64,000 bases of DNA, from the NCBI GenBank assembly GCA_010356995.1, contig ML996701.1, positions 237,678-301,677 on the forward strand, in the 5' to 3' direction. The notes under the pieces were generated by a model. That model saw nothing but the letters and a program-made list of their open reading frames with translations, searched no databases and was not told the DNA's origin. The translations under genes were made by a program, and so were the position numbers. Origin of the DNA: Trichodelitschia bisporula. Taxonomy: Eukaryota; Ascomycota; Dothideomycetes; Phaeotrichales; Phaeotrichaceae. Every line of letters starts with the position of its first letter. Positions within the stretch are counted from its first letter, which is position 1. Below, piece by piece: positions 1 to 11,684 of this stretch.

Positions 1-1005
1 TTGAGGAGCCGAGCTTCTAAGGCTGTGTTGCATACTATGCAACCAATCACTCCGTCGAAGCCTGCAGTTGACTTCATCGTCGCCATCGTCCAATAGCCAT
101 CAATTATGTCCATCCAGGTCCTCGGTCTCCTTTCCTGGGCCTGCGCCATCCTTCGTACCTTCCTCAGTTGTGCTCTCAATATTGCTCCCATGCCTCGATC
201 CCTCAAATTGCGGAGGTCGAGTCGGCTTGGTAGATGACTATACGGCCTTCCAAGTGGGAAGAACAGCACCGCTGATATGCAACAAAGTTGCCCCGAATAA
301 ATATATGACTGAGATTGACACGTCGAGGTGGGCCGAAGTTATTCTCGTGTGGCCACTGGGTGAACCGGCCTGGTCTGGCGCTGTCTGCTGTGCTATCGGT
401 GTCGTGGCTCTCATGCGCATACATTTCTGTCTGGAAGCACTCTGGAAGCACGCTGTTTTTGTTGAAGAGTTCCTGCAACCTTGATTACAAACCTGACGTC
501 TCCAAAAGTCCCATAGCCTACACTCGCGAGGGTAAACTTGGTGCTTCTATGGCCAACTCGGCATCTGGGATCGAAAAATATCTAGCATAGCCCGAACCCT
601 AATGCAGCTTCGCTTGGGCCTTCGATTCAAAATATCTGTACGCATTCATATTGAACAGAAGACTTGTTTGATGTGATACTACGTGTACAACAAACATCGA
701 ACATCGAAACCACCAGCAAATCCTGCGAGCGATAAATTCGAACGCTGGGACATTGAGCACCTGCTAAAAGCCCCAACTCCGTGGTACACGCTCATACAGA
801 GGTGAAGATAACAGCTGAAGCAGAACATCAGAAGCCGCGGCACGCAACACGCCAGGCTACCGGAAAAACGGATATCGTACAACCAATGCCAAAAGCTGCC
901 GTGACGTCGTAAAGACCGTAGAAAAGGAGCGAACATGACCTGCCAAAATAACCCGCTCCATAAGGATTACATCCCATTCATCGTCATTCCAGTTTCCATC
1001 AACCC
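1..1005. other. Left-edge intergenic stretch, no supported gene
   Basis: Open frames here are short, lack family resemblance and do not join through plausible splice sites. The right end must hold the 3' UTR and polyadenylation region of the minus-strand gene that stops at 1006. I see no repeat or RNA gene in it. Confidence 0.5.
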
Positions 1006-4000
1006 TCACAACTCATCCTTCAGTCTCGCCGACGCCGAGCCGGCAGCGGCCTTTGCCTTGCTCAGCTGAGCTTCTGCAACTCCTGTTGAGCTTGGAGTAA
1101 GGCCAGCAAGCCGTGCCCTCGCGTTCTCCATAACAGCAGCGACACGGCTTGACACGCTCTCCGCTGCACCCTGCTCCGGACCGTAGATGATGGAACTGAC
1201 ATGGGAGCTGGCAGATGCGTACTGATCGGCCACACCAGATCCCGCCCTCTCGTACTGGTCCTTCACGGCGCCATTGGCCGCGGACAGGCCGTCATTCGCA
1301 GCAGAGTACGCAGCAGAGTATGCGCTGGCGACACTACTTCCCGCAGCCTCAGCAACTCCAGTAGACGTCCCGTAGATAGCAGCCGATACCGCGCTCTGCG
1401 CGCTCGAAGCGATCTCATCGAACCTCGACTGCGCCGAATCAAGGTAGCCCGGCTCCTCCCCATAGACGGCCTTGCTCGCCGCTGCTTGAGCAGACGAATA
1501 TGCCCCGGCGGCAGCAGATGTGGCTTCTTCAACATAACCCTTTTGGGTGCCGTAAATCTGCGCGCTGGCTTCGTCGATCACCGCATTGACTCGGTCGCTC
1601 ACACCCTGGAGGATGTCATCCAAAGCCGGAGGCGGCGTAAAGACTGAGGTGATCACGGAGGATGCGGACCCATAGGCTTCACTGGCGTAAGAAGATGCGG
1701 ACGACGCCAGCGCAGGAGCCCCCGTCGCGTACGCTGAGTTGAGTCGGCTCATGACGCTCTCCGTGAAGGCAGGTTCGCGGCCCACAACAAGATCGGAAAC
1801 AAGCGCTTGGACGGCAGCGTATTGCTCCGCCGCCGCAGCAGTTGCCTGTGCAGCATAGTCACCAGCTTGGCTCCAGATGGACTCCGTGAATGGTGTCGGC
1901 GTGCCATAGATCTGTTCACTGGCCTTCGATAAGAACGCTTCGTAGTTGCCGGCTATCTTTGAGGCCTGAGCTTCGGTCCAAGGAACCTCCGTACCGAAGA
2001 GACTAGCACTGGCTACAGAGGCAAGGTACTCGGCGTGGCCAGTAGGTGTACCGTAAATTGCAACACTCGCACTTGCTGAAGCTGACTGGAAGGCAGAGGA
2101 GGCTGCGACCACAGCAGCGGCATACGAGGCGGACGCGGATTCGAGAACGGACTGCGCTGGCGACTTGCTGGTCTTGCCTGCAACCGAACTAGCGGAGCTG
2201 AGGATACCGTCAAGGTTGCTGGATGCTGCTAACACAGCCGAACTGTACCGGCCCTGGGCAGCCGACAAGAGCGATACATAAGCGGGCTTGGGGGTTCCAT
2301 ATACGGCGATACTTGCGCTCGTGGACGCTGCGGACAGCGCGTCTTGTGCTGCCGCGAGTGCCGATGAATACTGTGAGGATGCAGCATCGAGTACACTTTG
2401 AGCAGGTGATTTACTCGTCTTCCCAGCAGCAGAACTCGCCACGTTCAGCACCGAGTTAAGCTTTTCTTGCGCAGCCACGGACGCAGCGGTATACCTAGAC
2501 TGCGCGGCTGACGCCAGGGTCTGGTAAGCTGGCGGTGTGGTGCCGAACACAGTCTTGGACGCTTCCTGAGCCCATCTCTGATATGCTGGAGCTGAGGTCC
2601 CATACACAGCTACCGAAGCAGCTTCCAAGAACTTGTCATAGCGGTCGTGTGCCATCCCAATGCCTTCATAGTACCGGCGCTGGACTTCAGACATGTACTT
2701 CTGGTGAGAAGGGGTAGGTTCGGCCGAGATTGCAGCTCTGGCACGCGAGTATTGAGCCGAAGCTTGGCTTAGCCCTTCTTGAAGGCGAGACGAGGCCACA
2801 GACGAAGCAGACTCCATGACTCCTTGTGTGGGGCGGGACAGGAACCCAGTGATGGACGCCAACGCTGAGTGGAGCTGCCCGCTAGCCACCCGGAGCTGAG
2901 AAGAATAGGCTTCGTCGATCGATGACAGTGTCTTCTCGTATGCAGGCTTCGGACTGCCGGAAACTGCCACAGACGCGGCACTCGCTGCTGCCGAGTATTG
3001 CTCTTTTGCTGCTTGCACAGCCTCCTCATACTTCGAGGAAGCTTGGGCAGTGAGCGATTGCAAGTACGGAGTCGGCGTCCCGTATATCGCATAGGAAGCC
3101 CTATTTATGATTAGCAAAGTTCCAGTGTCCGAAAGAGTGGACTTACGCGGTATACGCTTGGGAGTACTTCTCGGCAGCAACGCTGGTGGCGCTCTCAACG
3201 GCACCAGTGCTGGTGCCATACAGGACACTGGAGGCAGCTAACATAGCGCTTGCATATTGGGCACTCCCCCAAGACGCAACTGATTCACCAGTTCCTGTGG
3301 TGGGGGTGGAATCACGGAGCTTAGAGATAAGGCTGTTCAACTGATCCGCGTAAGAATCGTCTTCATCCACAAAGTCATCATCCAGAATGATCTCCCGTGG
3401 AGCTACCTCAGCTGCCATTGCACCGCCCCACACCTTCTTGGGCGTAGGTGCGCTTGCATTTGGGACCTCATCCGAGAGGTCGACCGCATCCTCTGCGACC
3501 GGGCCAGGCGTTCCAATGATGGCGGACACTATCTGTTCCGTTTTCTTTTTCGCTGCGGACAGGACTGAGTTTGCGCCTCTGCTGGCTGAGCTGGACTTGC
3601 CGAGGACGGTTTGAGAAAGGTCTTCCGTGATGTCGCTCGCAGCCGACGCAGCGTAGGCCAGTTGGTGAGCAACACCCTGCGACGCGTCAACAGCTGGCTT
3701 CGCCTCGCCTTCAAATATCTCTTTCGCGCTGTCGATGGCCGCCCGGGACGCCCGCGCCACCTTGGCCGGAATCGTTTTCGTATCGAAGTCGTGTGAGGAG
3801 TCTCCTGCATCAAGTTTCCACTTCGCAACGTCCTTTAGTCGCGCAAGTTCCTTGGCAGTCTGCTCAGCGACGTCCATCGCTTTGTCGAGCACCTCGTCAC
3901 CCGCCTGTGAAGCCGTGAGCAGGCCGTCATGGTTCAGTGCTGCTGCGCCCACTCCCTCCCGCCACTTTTCAAAAGTACCCTTGAGTTCGCTGTACTTAGA

Positions 4001-5578
4001 CCAGTCTTTGTACGTGACCCCCTCCATGGACGCCCACCGCATGCCGATATCCTGAAGCCCGAGATCCCGAATATTGTCAATGACGCTTAGGGTGGACTCT
4101 AGAGCGGTCTTGATGAGCGCGAGCGTCTCCTGGTCGTACTTCTGCTTCCAGGTGCGGACTGCTTGAGCCTGTTCCTTGACAGCTGCACCGGATGCTCGGA
4201 TATCTGCAACGAGGCCCGCATAAGCCTCCTCGATGTCCTCGGGACTAGCCGTTTCTGGGAGCCTTTCGACGGCCTTACGGATCTTCGGCTTCAGCGCCTC
4301 AAGTTCGGACTTGGACGTTTCTTCCAGGCGAACCACCATGGCATTTCCAACCCCATGGGCCTGGTTTCCAATCTGTCGAGTAGTGATTTCCTTGACCCGC
4401 TCGTTCAGGTCTTCAGTGCCCTTCTCGGCGGCCCTGGCAAACCGGTCATGCCATGTCTTGAGGTCGGTGGCAAGCTTCTCACGAGGGTCGATGTTGCCGT
4501 CGGAGTTTTTGCTCGCGGCGCTTGCCAATTTCTTCGGCGTTCCCGATGGCTTCAATCCCGTGGACGACAAGGTAACGGCGCTAGAAGGACTAGCTGTATG
4601 AGACAATACCATCTTCTCGGAACTATACTCGGTTAACGGGCCAGTTCGTGCCGGTAGGTGCGATGCTTACGAGTTGAGAGAGTCAATTTCTGCCTCAAGC
4701 TTCTTTGTGTCCTTGTACCGACCCAACCTCTCACTGATCCTCATCAACTGAGGCTCCACATTCTCACCGTATAGGATGACAAGTTGTGGCCATATTCTCC
4801 GGTTTAGGAAGGACAGCGCCGAAGTTTCGACTTTGCGGACGTATGGCAACACCGCGTGTGCCGTGATGTGATGTCCATGGGCGTAGATAGCCTGAAGATA
4901 TGGAAGGGTTCGGTGGTAGAGGGGGACCAGAGTGGTATCAAAGATCTCGAGAGCCTCGTCCTTTGCTCTGTTCAGATGCGGGACCGTCACCGCCGTCACC
5001 TTGTCGACATGCGGTGCCAGAGTTCTACCATAAGCCTCCTGAACCGCCCTCTCGCTCGCCTCGATTTGGGGCTGAATGGCCGCTGACCAGGTCTTTCCCG
5101 CCTGCTTTTGAATGCTCTGGACGTGCGCGGCAGCGTAGGCTTGGTAGTTTCGCTTGGTGAAGGACGCGACGGGATCGTACAGTTGCTCATTGAGCCGGTC
5201 GATATAAGGGTCAGTCAAATCCACATATGGCTTGAGATAGTGATTGTAATGCGGTGACACATGCGGGGCAATGTGCGACTTTATCCTCAAGTACGGCTTG
5301 CACACGTTGGGCGATTCATCTGTGATGTTGGACAGGGACGAAGGGCAGCGAAAGGTGGCCGTCAGGACGCAGTACCACAGTAGCAGTCTGGTAGAAAATC
5401 ATTCGTCAACATGGCAACATCAAAGTTTGGCGAGGGTCACAGACCTAGCAAACGTGCTGAGGAAGGACGCCAATACGCTTTTCTTTGGCGTCCGTGTCTT
5501 GGATCTCGGGACGAGACTCTGAGGTTGACCTGCGGGCATGCTGGCTTTAGCCACAGCACTGTTGGCTTGACCGTTCAT
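1006..5578 (-). CDS. Y-G-T repeat protein with ER signal and C-terminal KDEL
   Basis: Four exons (5578-5445, 5387-4671, 4622-3147, 3100-1006) with introns of 57, 48 and 46 nt give 1473 aa. The start is the internal ATG at 5578, just before a basic stretch (RSKTRTPKK) and a hydrophobic segment at residues about 34-58 that spans the first splice junction; it resembles a signal peptide or anchor. The middle is helical and charged. From about residue 730 a degenerate repeat appears roughly 15 times, pattern small/aliphatic-Y/F-G-T-x-x-G/P-x-x-E/S (for example IYGTPTP, VYGTSAP, VFGTTPP, IYGTQKG), separated by Ala/Ser-rich helical spacers. The protein ends in KDEL, the ER retrieval tetrapeptide. 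Together these point to an ER-lumen protein. From memory, relatives in fungal databases carry the label 'transcription factor hoxa13', which nothing here supports: there is no homeodomain. Molecular function unknown. The second splice restores frame exactly, so the two long reading blocks are one gene. Confidence 0.85.
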
Positions 5579-6513
5579 GATCGTGGAGCTGTAGCTGTTA
5601 GTACGTTTCGGAAACTCCAGCGGCGGCCATAGAGCTCGCGACGGTTCTGAAGCGGAGGGAGAGCTCTGCGTATGCCACGAGAAAAACATGGGTGGAGAAG
5701 CAAAGTACCCAGGGGCTGATAACGGAGTTTGTTATCAAAAAGAGGACTCCACACACATCGGTGACGTGTTGAAGTCTATATGAAGATGTGTGGGAGTGAT
5801 GGGGGAGTAGATCGACGGGGGGGAAAGTACTGCGGGTGATGGTAGAGGTCGTGAAGCACGGCCGCAAGATTTCCTGGCTTGTGGAGGATGTGTGGAGCAT
5901 CTGCCAGCTGACGTCAACGCACACCTTTGGCAGGCTTTCTGGGGGGCAGGACGAGGCGCGTCGCCACACAAAATAACCCGTGCGCGACAGGCGCAGATGG
6001 AGCTCTCTGCAACAAACACACGCTGCTTGGTTCTGCTATGTCTTTACAGAAGGTAGGATCACATAGATAAGTCAATAGACGACCGGCAAGTAAATATTTA
6101 AGGGGTAATCACATCATTCCTTTCCACGCGGTGAATAAGGTCTCGTTGATGATCACGTGATATATCGATGAAAGGCAACGTGCGGATCGCGGCCGTTGGC
6201 ACGACCGCACCATCTCCGCAACTTCTCAGCAACTTCTCCTCAACTCCATTCCCTTGCAACTTCGCCACCCCATCGTTGCCTTTGAGTTTTGACGTCGCTA
6301 CATTGCCGCAAACCCTTCACATTCACTAAGCGTTATCATCGAGCCTCGCCGTGTCGAACTTGCCACCCCCACATCGCATGCCTTACCCCTCAGCCTCCGC
6401 ATTCATGATCCGATAGCGACCTTTACGAGCGACTCCCAGGTTGCCTATCCGAAACGAAGCGACATCTTCTTCCACCTCCTCGTTCTTGTTATCTCCCCAC
6501 TGGCGCCGACGAG
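5579..6513. promoter_or_regulatory. Divergent promoter between the KDEL repeat gene and Doa10
   Basis: About 0.9 kb separates two start codons pointing outward, so it must contain both promoters and 5' leaders. A perfect 10-bp palindrome, ATCACGTGAT, lies at 6152-6161; its core CACGTG is an E-box bound by bHLH factors of the Cbf1/SREBP/Pho4 kinds. The stretch 6190-6513 is pyrimidine-rich, as expected for the Doa10 leader. Short open frames in it are not supported as genes. Confidence 0.5.
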
Positions 6514-9500
6514 ATGGCATCTTCAAGCGCCGCATCCGGCACCCAAGGTCCCGACCACGACCCAGTCCATCAGCCAGACGCCGAACCTGATCTAATGAAC
6601 GACCCTGCCTTTGCCGTAAACGCATCAGACGCTCTCCGTGGACCAGATGATGTTGATACTTGCCGCATATGCAGAGGAGAGGGCACCAGGATGGAGCCGC
6701 TGTTCTACCCATGCAAATGCAGCGGGAGCATCAAGTTTGTGCACCAAAACTGCCTCATGGAATGGCTTTCGCATTCTCAAAAGAAACATTGCGAGCTCTG
6801 CAAGACTCCTTTCCGCTTCACCAAGCTCTACCACGCCAACATGCCGAAGACCCTACCTACGGCGATATTTATCCGTAGAGCGCTACTGCACCTCTTGTCA
6901 CACCTTACAATATGGCTGCGTGGCCTCCTCGTCTTTTCTGCCTGGGTGGTATGTTTACCATGGTGCATGCGATACGCATGGCGCATCCTCTTTTGGTTTG
7001 GCGATGCTGGGTGGGCAAGGGACTATACTCTCCCGTCTCCTTTTAACGGCTCGGGTATCTTAGCTCCATCGGCCACTGAAGCGTTGCCTCTGCCAGTGTC
7101 AAATGTGACCAATGTCACGGTACCGAAACTCCTTCAGATACATTCCCAAACGCTCAATCTCAGTCATACCGAACCGATGATGTACCGATTTGTCAAGACA
7201 ATCATCACGCACTTGGCTGAGCACTTCAAACGACTGGACTTTCCCGAGTCCCCAAACTCAAACTCCACTACCAGCCAGAGCTTCGTTGACATGGCGCATC
7301 AAAGGCAGTCGTCAATCCTCTCCGAGGTACCGCTATTAAAATCTCTGACGCGCTCGGTGACCTTCAACCGGGTAGTCATCGACATTCTCGAAGGGTTAAT
7401 AATCACGCTCTCTGTCGTTGTCGCCTTCATCTTGATATTTCTCATCCGAGAGTGGGTTGTCCAACAGCAACCTGTCGCCGACATGGCAGCTGGTGATGCG
7501 GATCATGCCTTAGCCCAAGCGGGCGGACAGGTTCACGATTCTGATGAAGAAGGAGATGTCAGCGATGATGATGGTGGTGAGTCAGGCTCTGAGGAAGATG
7601 ATAGTGATTCGTCCACGGAGCATTCCGACGCTAGCCAACCTGCGGAGGAGAACGCACCGCATGATTCTGAGATGGACAGTATAGCCGCCCAGGCCCCTTC
7701 CACCGCAGATAGGAGCTCGCCTAAGCCTTCGGAGTGGACATCCACGGATTCATCTCCACCCAGCCCGCGTCCATCCATGCCAGCTCGAGACGTATCCTCA
7801 AAGGCCACCGAAATCAGGAGGGAGCTGGACGAGATGCTAGAGGAAGGAAGAGAAGCGCTCGAGGATGACAGGCATCAACTTCGTGAAGCACGCACGGAAT
7901 ATGAAGCAATACGGGAAGAGATGATCAAGCAGCTTGATGAGGAGATTGAGATCGCAAATCTTCGGGCGCGTGATGATCGGTCAGAAGCTGAAGGAGAGCA
8001 ATTCTCTACAAACAGTACAGAGAGCTGGCAAAGCGTTGCTGACCCCTCAACCGAGTTTTACGAGCCAGCGACACGAGAGGGCCAACAGGAATGTCAACGT
8101 GATCCACAAGGGAAAGGCAAATCGCCAGTCTACTATCCCCTCGACGAGTCTTCTAGGTTGGAGCACGGCGAATCTAGCGGGCAGCCTGTTGTTCTGCAAT
8201 CCGATGACAGACAGGAAACCTCTCCCCGAGGAACTGTGGAAGAGGAACATGTCGACGTGAATGACGAAATTGCTCTCCACATCCAGCGTGCTGCGGAAAA
8301 CTCAGCGTCAGAGCAAGCGGCAGAACCCGTGACACCTACTGTTCAAGGACCACCTGTCAACAGACCACTCTTCGAGCGCTTGGCCGATTGGTTCTGGGGC
8401 GACATCGCCCCTGAACCAGCCATCGGTCTGCCAGCCGATGGCGAAAATGACGGGCATATTGTCGAGAACCCCGAGAACGAGGCGCCATTTGTCCCCTTCG
8501 CGCAAGCACGGCCCATCCTAGCTCGCGATCAGCGTCCGGAGTTAGCTCAAGAGCCGCAGGCAGAAGCGTTCGCAGCACAGCCTGCCCTCGAAGGCAACGA
8601 TCAAGACGCCATTGATGACGCTGAGGACCTGGAAGGAATTCTGGAGCTAATTGGCATGCAAGGTCCTATCACCGGCTTGTTGCAGTATGTACTGTTCAGC
8701 GCCGTTCTGATCTTTGCCAGTGTTGTGGCTGCCGTATTCTTCCCTTACATCTCGGGCAAGATAGTTCTCATTTGCGTCGGTTCGCCCGCACTGCTCTACA
8801 GGGTTCCATTAGTGCTTGCTTCGACGCTTGCCGATGCCACAATCGACACCCTTTTAATTATCGGAGGCTACGTCACCTTTGGATTTCTCGAACTTCTCCG
8901 GTATGCCTCCACTAAGCTTCCTGTGGCTGCGATTTCCAACCAAGCCTCGGAGTCGGTTGCAATCCCAGCCAAAAATGAGGCTACTGCTGCATTGTATCGA
9001 CTGGGGAAGCTCTTTTATGCCACTACAACTGCCGATCCAATGGACTTTCTCCGCTTTTCAATGGCCTGTCACCAGTCTTTACGCTGGATGAAGTCTGGGT
9101 TGAAGTCTGGAATATACCTTCTGGCCGAGAACGTCGTCAGTCTAACTGGTGGCTCTATTGCCACATGGGAATCTTTGGCAACGGGCTTCACTCAAAGGTT
9201 ATCCACCATCTCGGCGACCCTCTTTGACGATGTCCCAGCCTTTCTCATCAAACTTTTTACCACTGGGGCCGTGTCGATCAACATGAGCCCTCGCATCGAA
9301 CTTCAGCAAGACCCATCACTGGCGTACTGGAGCGCAGGTGACCGGACCCTCACGGTAATTCTTGGTTATACGTGCTTTGCTATCCTAGGTATCGTATATC
9401 TGACCAAACTCGCGCCTCTCACATCCTCTAGGAGTGGTCAGCAGGTGGAGGGCGTCATTGTCGACCTTCTCCAACAGGCAGGTGGAGTGCTTAAGGTTAT

Positions 9501-11283
9501 TTTGATCATCAGCATCGAGATGATAGCATTCCCACTTTTCTGCGGACTGCTCCTGGATCTGGCTCTCATGCCACTTTTCGAGGGTGCCACCGTTGCATCG
9601 AGAATCAGCTTCACCATTGCGTCGCCATGGACGTCAGGCTTCGTTCATTGGTTCGTCGGAACCTGCTACATGTTCCACTTTGCACTTTTTGTATCGATGT
9701 GTAGACGGATCATGAGGACCGGCGTTCTTTATTTTATCCGGGATCCGGACGACCCGACCTTCCACCCAGTGCGAGATGTCCTGGAGCGCAATGTCATCAT
9801 TCAGCTCCGTAAGATCGCCTTCAGTGCTATCGTATACGGAGCATTGATTGTCGTGTGCCTTGGCGGCGTTGTATGGGGCCTGTGGTACTCTTGCGAAGGA
9901 TTGCTCCCAATCCATTGGAGCTCCAGCGAATCCGCCTTCGAGTTTCCTCTGGATATACTCTTTTTCAACTTCCTGACACCGGTGATTCTTCGATTTGCAC
10001 AGCCTACGGACGGCCTGCGTGCCATGTACAAATGGTGGTTTCGCAAGTGTGCCCGGGCACTTCGCCTATCAGACTTCCTTTTCGGAATCAAGCGCAAGGA
10101 TGAGCGGGGTCACAATGTCAGGCTCACCTGGAAAGCTTGGATTCTGCACCAAAATGGCAACGTGGATAATCCGACTGGCGCAATTCCGGAGGAGAGAAAT
10201 CATGAAGTGTACTTCGTTCCGGACGGAAAGTTTGTTCGTGCGCCTTTTTCAGACCAACTCCGTATTCCGAAAGGTCAGCCGGTCTTCGTCGAGGTCGACA
10301 AGAAGAATCACAGGCTGGATGGCAAGCCAGATGATGAAGGAACACATGCCAGGAACTCTAAGCTGATCACAATGGTCTACATCCCGCCATGGTTCCGTGT
10401 CCGGATAGGGTTGTTCGTTCTCGCGGTCTGGCTGTTCGCCGCTGCCACCGGGATTTCGGTAACAATTGTGCCATTGCTCTTCGGGCGGAAATTATTGACA
10501 GCTTTCGTTACGCACACAACCGACGTCAACGATATCTACGCATTTTCCCTCGGCATATACGTCCTGGGCGGCACATTGTTTGTTGGATTACGCTACAAGA
10601 GCTTGCTCCGTTTTTTCCAACGCACCTTGTGGTCGAGGTCGGTGTCACCTAGCCGTGCTCTCACTGCCACCGTCTCCTACGCCAAGCGCGTTGCTTCCGT
10701 CGTGTACGTCTACTCGGCATTGGGAATCGGATTACCGCTGTTGTTGGCTGTGCTTCTTGAGCTTTACGTCTTGATGCCGATCCATGCCGCGTTCGGGCCG
10801 GACGAGACACACATCATTCACATCATCCAGGACTGGACGCTAGGCATACTTTACGTCCGGATCGGCACTCGACTCTTCCTCTGGAACCCTGAGTCACGGG
10901 CGGGACGGGCAGCACAGGCAGTAGTGCGTGATGGTTACCTCAACCCCAGCGCGAAGCTCGCGACAAGATGCTTCATTTTGCCCTCTCTCCTCGCGTTCTC
11001 CGTCCTGGTTGGTGGCCCGTATCTGGGAGCTTCGCTCCTCAATACCACTTACTTTTCGGGTGCGCCATCCGAGGAGAAAGTCCGGATCATGAGATGGGCT
11101 CATCCGTTTGCGCTGGGCATAGTGCTTGCCTTGTGGATAGGTGTCGTGACGGGTGCAGCAACCGAGAGGTGGAGGCAGAGAATCAAGGACGAGGTGTATC
11201 TGATTGGCGAGCGGCTGCACAATTTTGGGGAGAAAAGGGCATCTTCAGCGGCACAGCCTGCGCAGTTGAAGTTAAGCATGTAG
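6514..11283 (+). CDS. doa10: Doa10-type ERAD E3 ubiquitin ligase (RING-CH, multi-spanning)
   Basis: Single-exon, 1589 aa. An N-terminal RING-CH (RINGv) domain occupies residues 50-96 with the full C4HC3 zinc ligand set: C50, C53, C67, C69, H77, C80, C93, C96, including RICRGEG and the SGSIKFVHQNC segment. Many hydrophobic helices follow: two near residues 140-165, one near 295-315, then a cluster from about 725 to the end. This matches the Doa10/Ssm4/MARCH6 family, which ubiquitinates ER and inner nuclear membrane proteins for degradation. Between residues about 330 and 700 lies a long acidic, disordered cytosolic linker (runs of D, E and S) with a coiled-coil-like patch near 440-490. Length is typical of filamentous-fungus versions and longer than yeast. 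The ATG at 6514 follows a pyrimidine-rich leader with no competing in-frame ATG. No frameshift or lost zinc ligand is seen. Confidence 0.95.
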   Translation: MASSSAASGTQGPDHDPVHQPDAEPDLMNDPAFAVNASDALRGPDDVDTCRICRGEGTRMEPLFYPCKCSGSIKFVHQNCLMEWLSHSQKKHCELCKTPFRFTKLYHANMPKTLPTAIFIRRALLHLLSHLTIWLRGLLVFSAWVVCLPWCMRYAWRILFWFGDAGWARDYTLPSPFNGSGILAPSATEALPLPVSNVTNVTVPKLLQIHSQTLNLSHTEPMMYRFVKTIITHLAEHFKRLDFPESPNSNSTTSQSFVDMAHQRQSSILSEVPLLKSLTRSVTFNRVVIDILEGLIITLSVVVAFILIFLIREWVVQQQPVADMAAGDADHALAQAGGQVHDSDEEGDVSDDDGGESGSEEDDSDSSTEHSDASQPAEENAPHDSEMDSIAAQAPSTADRSSPKPSEWTSTDSSPPSPRPSMPARDVSSKATEIRRELDEMLEEGREALEDDRHQLREARTEYEAIREEMIKQLDEEIEIANLRARDDRSEAEGEQFSTNSTESWQSVADPSTEFYEPATREGQQECQRDPQGKGKSPVYYPLDESSRLEHGESSGQPVVLQSDDRQETSPRGTVEEEHVDVNDEIALHIQRAAENSASEQAAEPVTPTVQGPPVNRPLFERLADWFWGDIAPEPAIGLPADGENDGHIVENPENEAPFVPFAQARPILARDQRPELAQEPQAEAFAAQPALEGNDQDAIDDAEDLEGILELIGMQGPITGLLQYVLFSAVLIFASVVAAVFFPYISGKIVLICVGSPALLYRVPLVLASTLADATIDTLLIIGGYVTFGFLELLRYASTKLPVAAISNQASESVAIPAKNEATAALYRLGKLFYATTTADPMDFLRFSMACHQSLRWMKSGLKSGIYLLAENVVSLTGGSIATWESLATGFTQRLSTISATLFDDVPAFLIKLFTTGAVSINMSPRIELQQDPSLAYWSAGDRTLTVILGYTCFAILGIVYLTKLAPLTSSRSGQQVEGVIVDLLQQAGGVLKVILIISIEMIAFPLFCGLLLDLALMPLFEGATVASRISFTIASPWTSGFVHWFVGTCYMFHFALFVSMCRRIMRTGVLYFIRDPDDPTFHPVRDVLERNVIIQLRKIAFSAIVYGALIVVCLGGVVWGLWYSCEGLLPIHWSSSESAFEFPLDILFFNFLTPVILRFAQPTDGLRAMYKWWFRKCARALRLSDFLFGIKRKDERGHNVRLTWKAWILHQNGNVDNPTGAIPEERNHEVYFVPDGKFVRAPFSDQLRIPKGQPVFVEVDKKNHRLDGKPDDEGTHARNSKLITMVYIPPWFRVRIGLFVLAVWLFAAATGISVTIVPLLFGRKLLTAFVTHTTDVNDIYAFSLGIYVLGGTLFVGLRYKSLLRFFQRTLWSRSVSPSRALTATVSYAKRVASVVYVYSALGIGLPLLLAVLLELYVLMPIHAAFGPDETHIIHIIQDWTLGILYVRIGTRLFLWNPESRAGRAAQAVVRDGYLNPSAKLATRCFILPSLLAFSVLVGGPYLGASLLNTTYFSGAPSEEKVRIMRWAHPFALGIVLALWIGVVTGAATERWRQRIKDEVYLIGERLHNFGEKRASSAAQPAQLKLSM

Positions 11284-11684
11284 TAGGCGTTATCATTGCT
11301 CAGGCGTTCATGGCGGTGATCACAGGGTTTCTTCCAAGGGTTTCCTCTAGTCTAGAATGCGGTGAGCTGGCGTTGTAGTTGTACAATATCTCGTGATTGC
11401 AGACAGACGGCATCTATGATGTACAACAGCTGAAGTGCTGGTACACTTTGACATAATATATCGATGCACACAGTATAAGGGTACCAGTTAGTCCAGAAAC
11501 TGGAAAGCGGAAAATCAGCCATAATACCGTGCGGTTCATGCGGCAACGGCGTCAGCAGCGGCAATCCAATTGCCAAGACACAAAATCTTGGCGGTGGCTC
11601 AAGGGCTGGGAATTTTCCTTCCGCCAAACCACCAAGAACTTGGTTCAGCATACCGCCGAAGTATTTCGCAACAAGGCCTCAACA
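11284..11684. other. Intergenic: Doa10 3' UTR and Dbp9 promoter
   Basis: A 400-bp gap between two genes on the same strand. It holds the terminator side of Doa10 and the upstream region of the helicase gene. In-frame codons extend upstream of 11685 but the composition is not protein-like. Confidence 0.5.

Noticed and set aside
5598-6019. Minus-strand frames upstream of the KDEL repeat gene
   Set aside because: Cys/Pro-rich chance frames in a promoter; no splice join to the real start at 5578.
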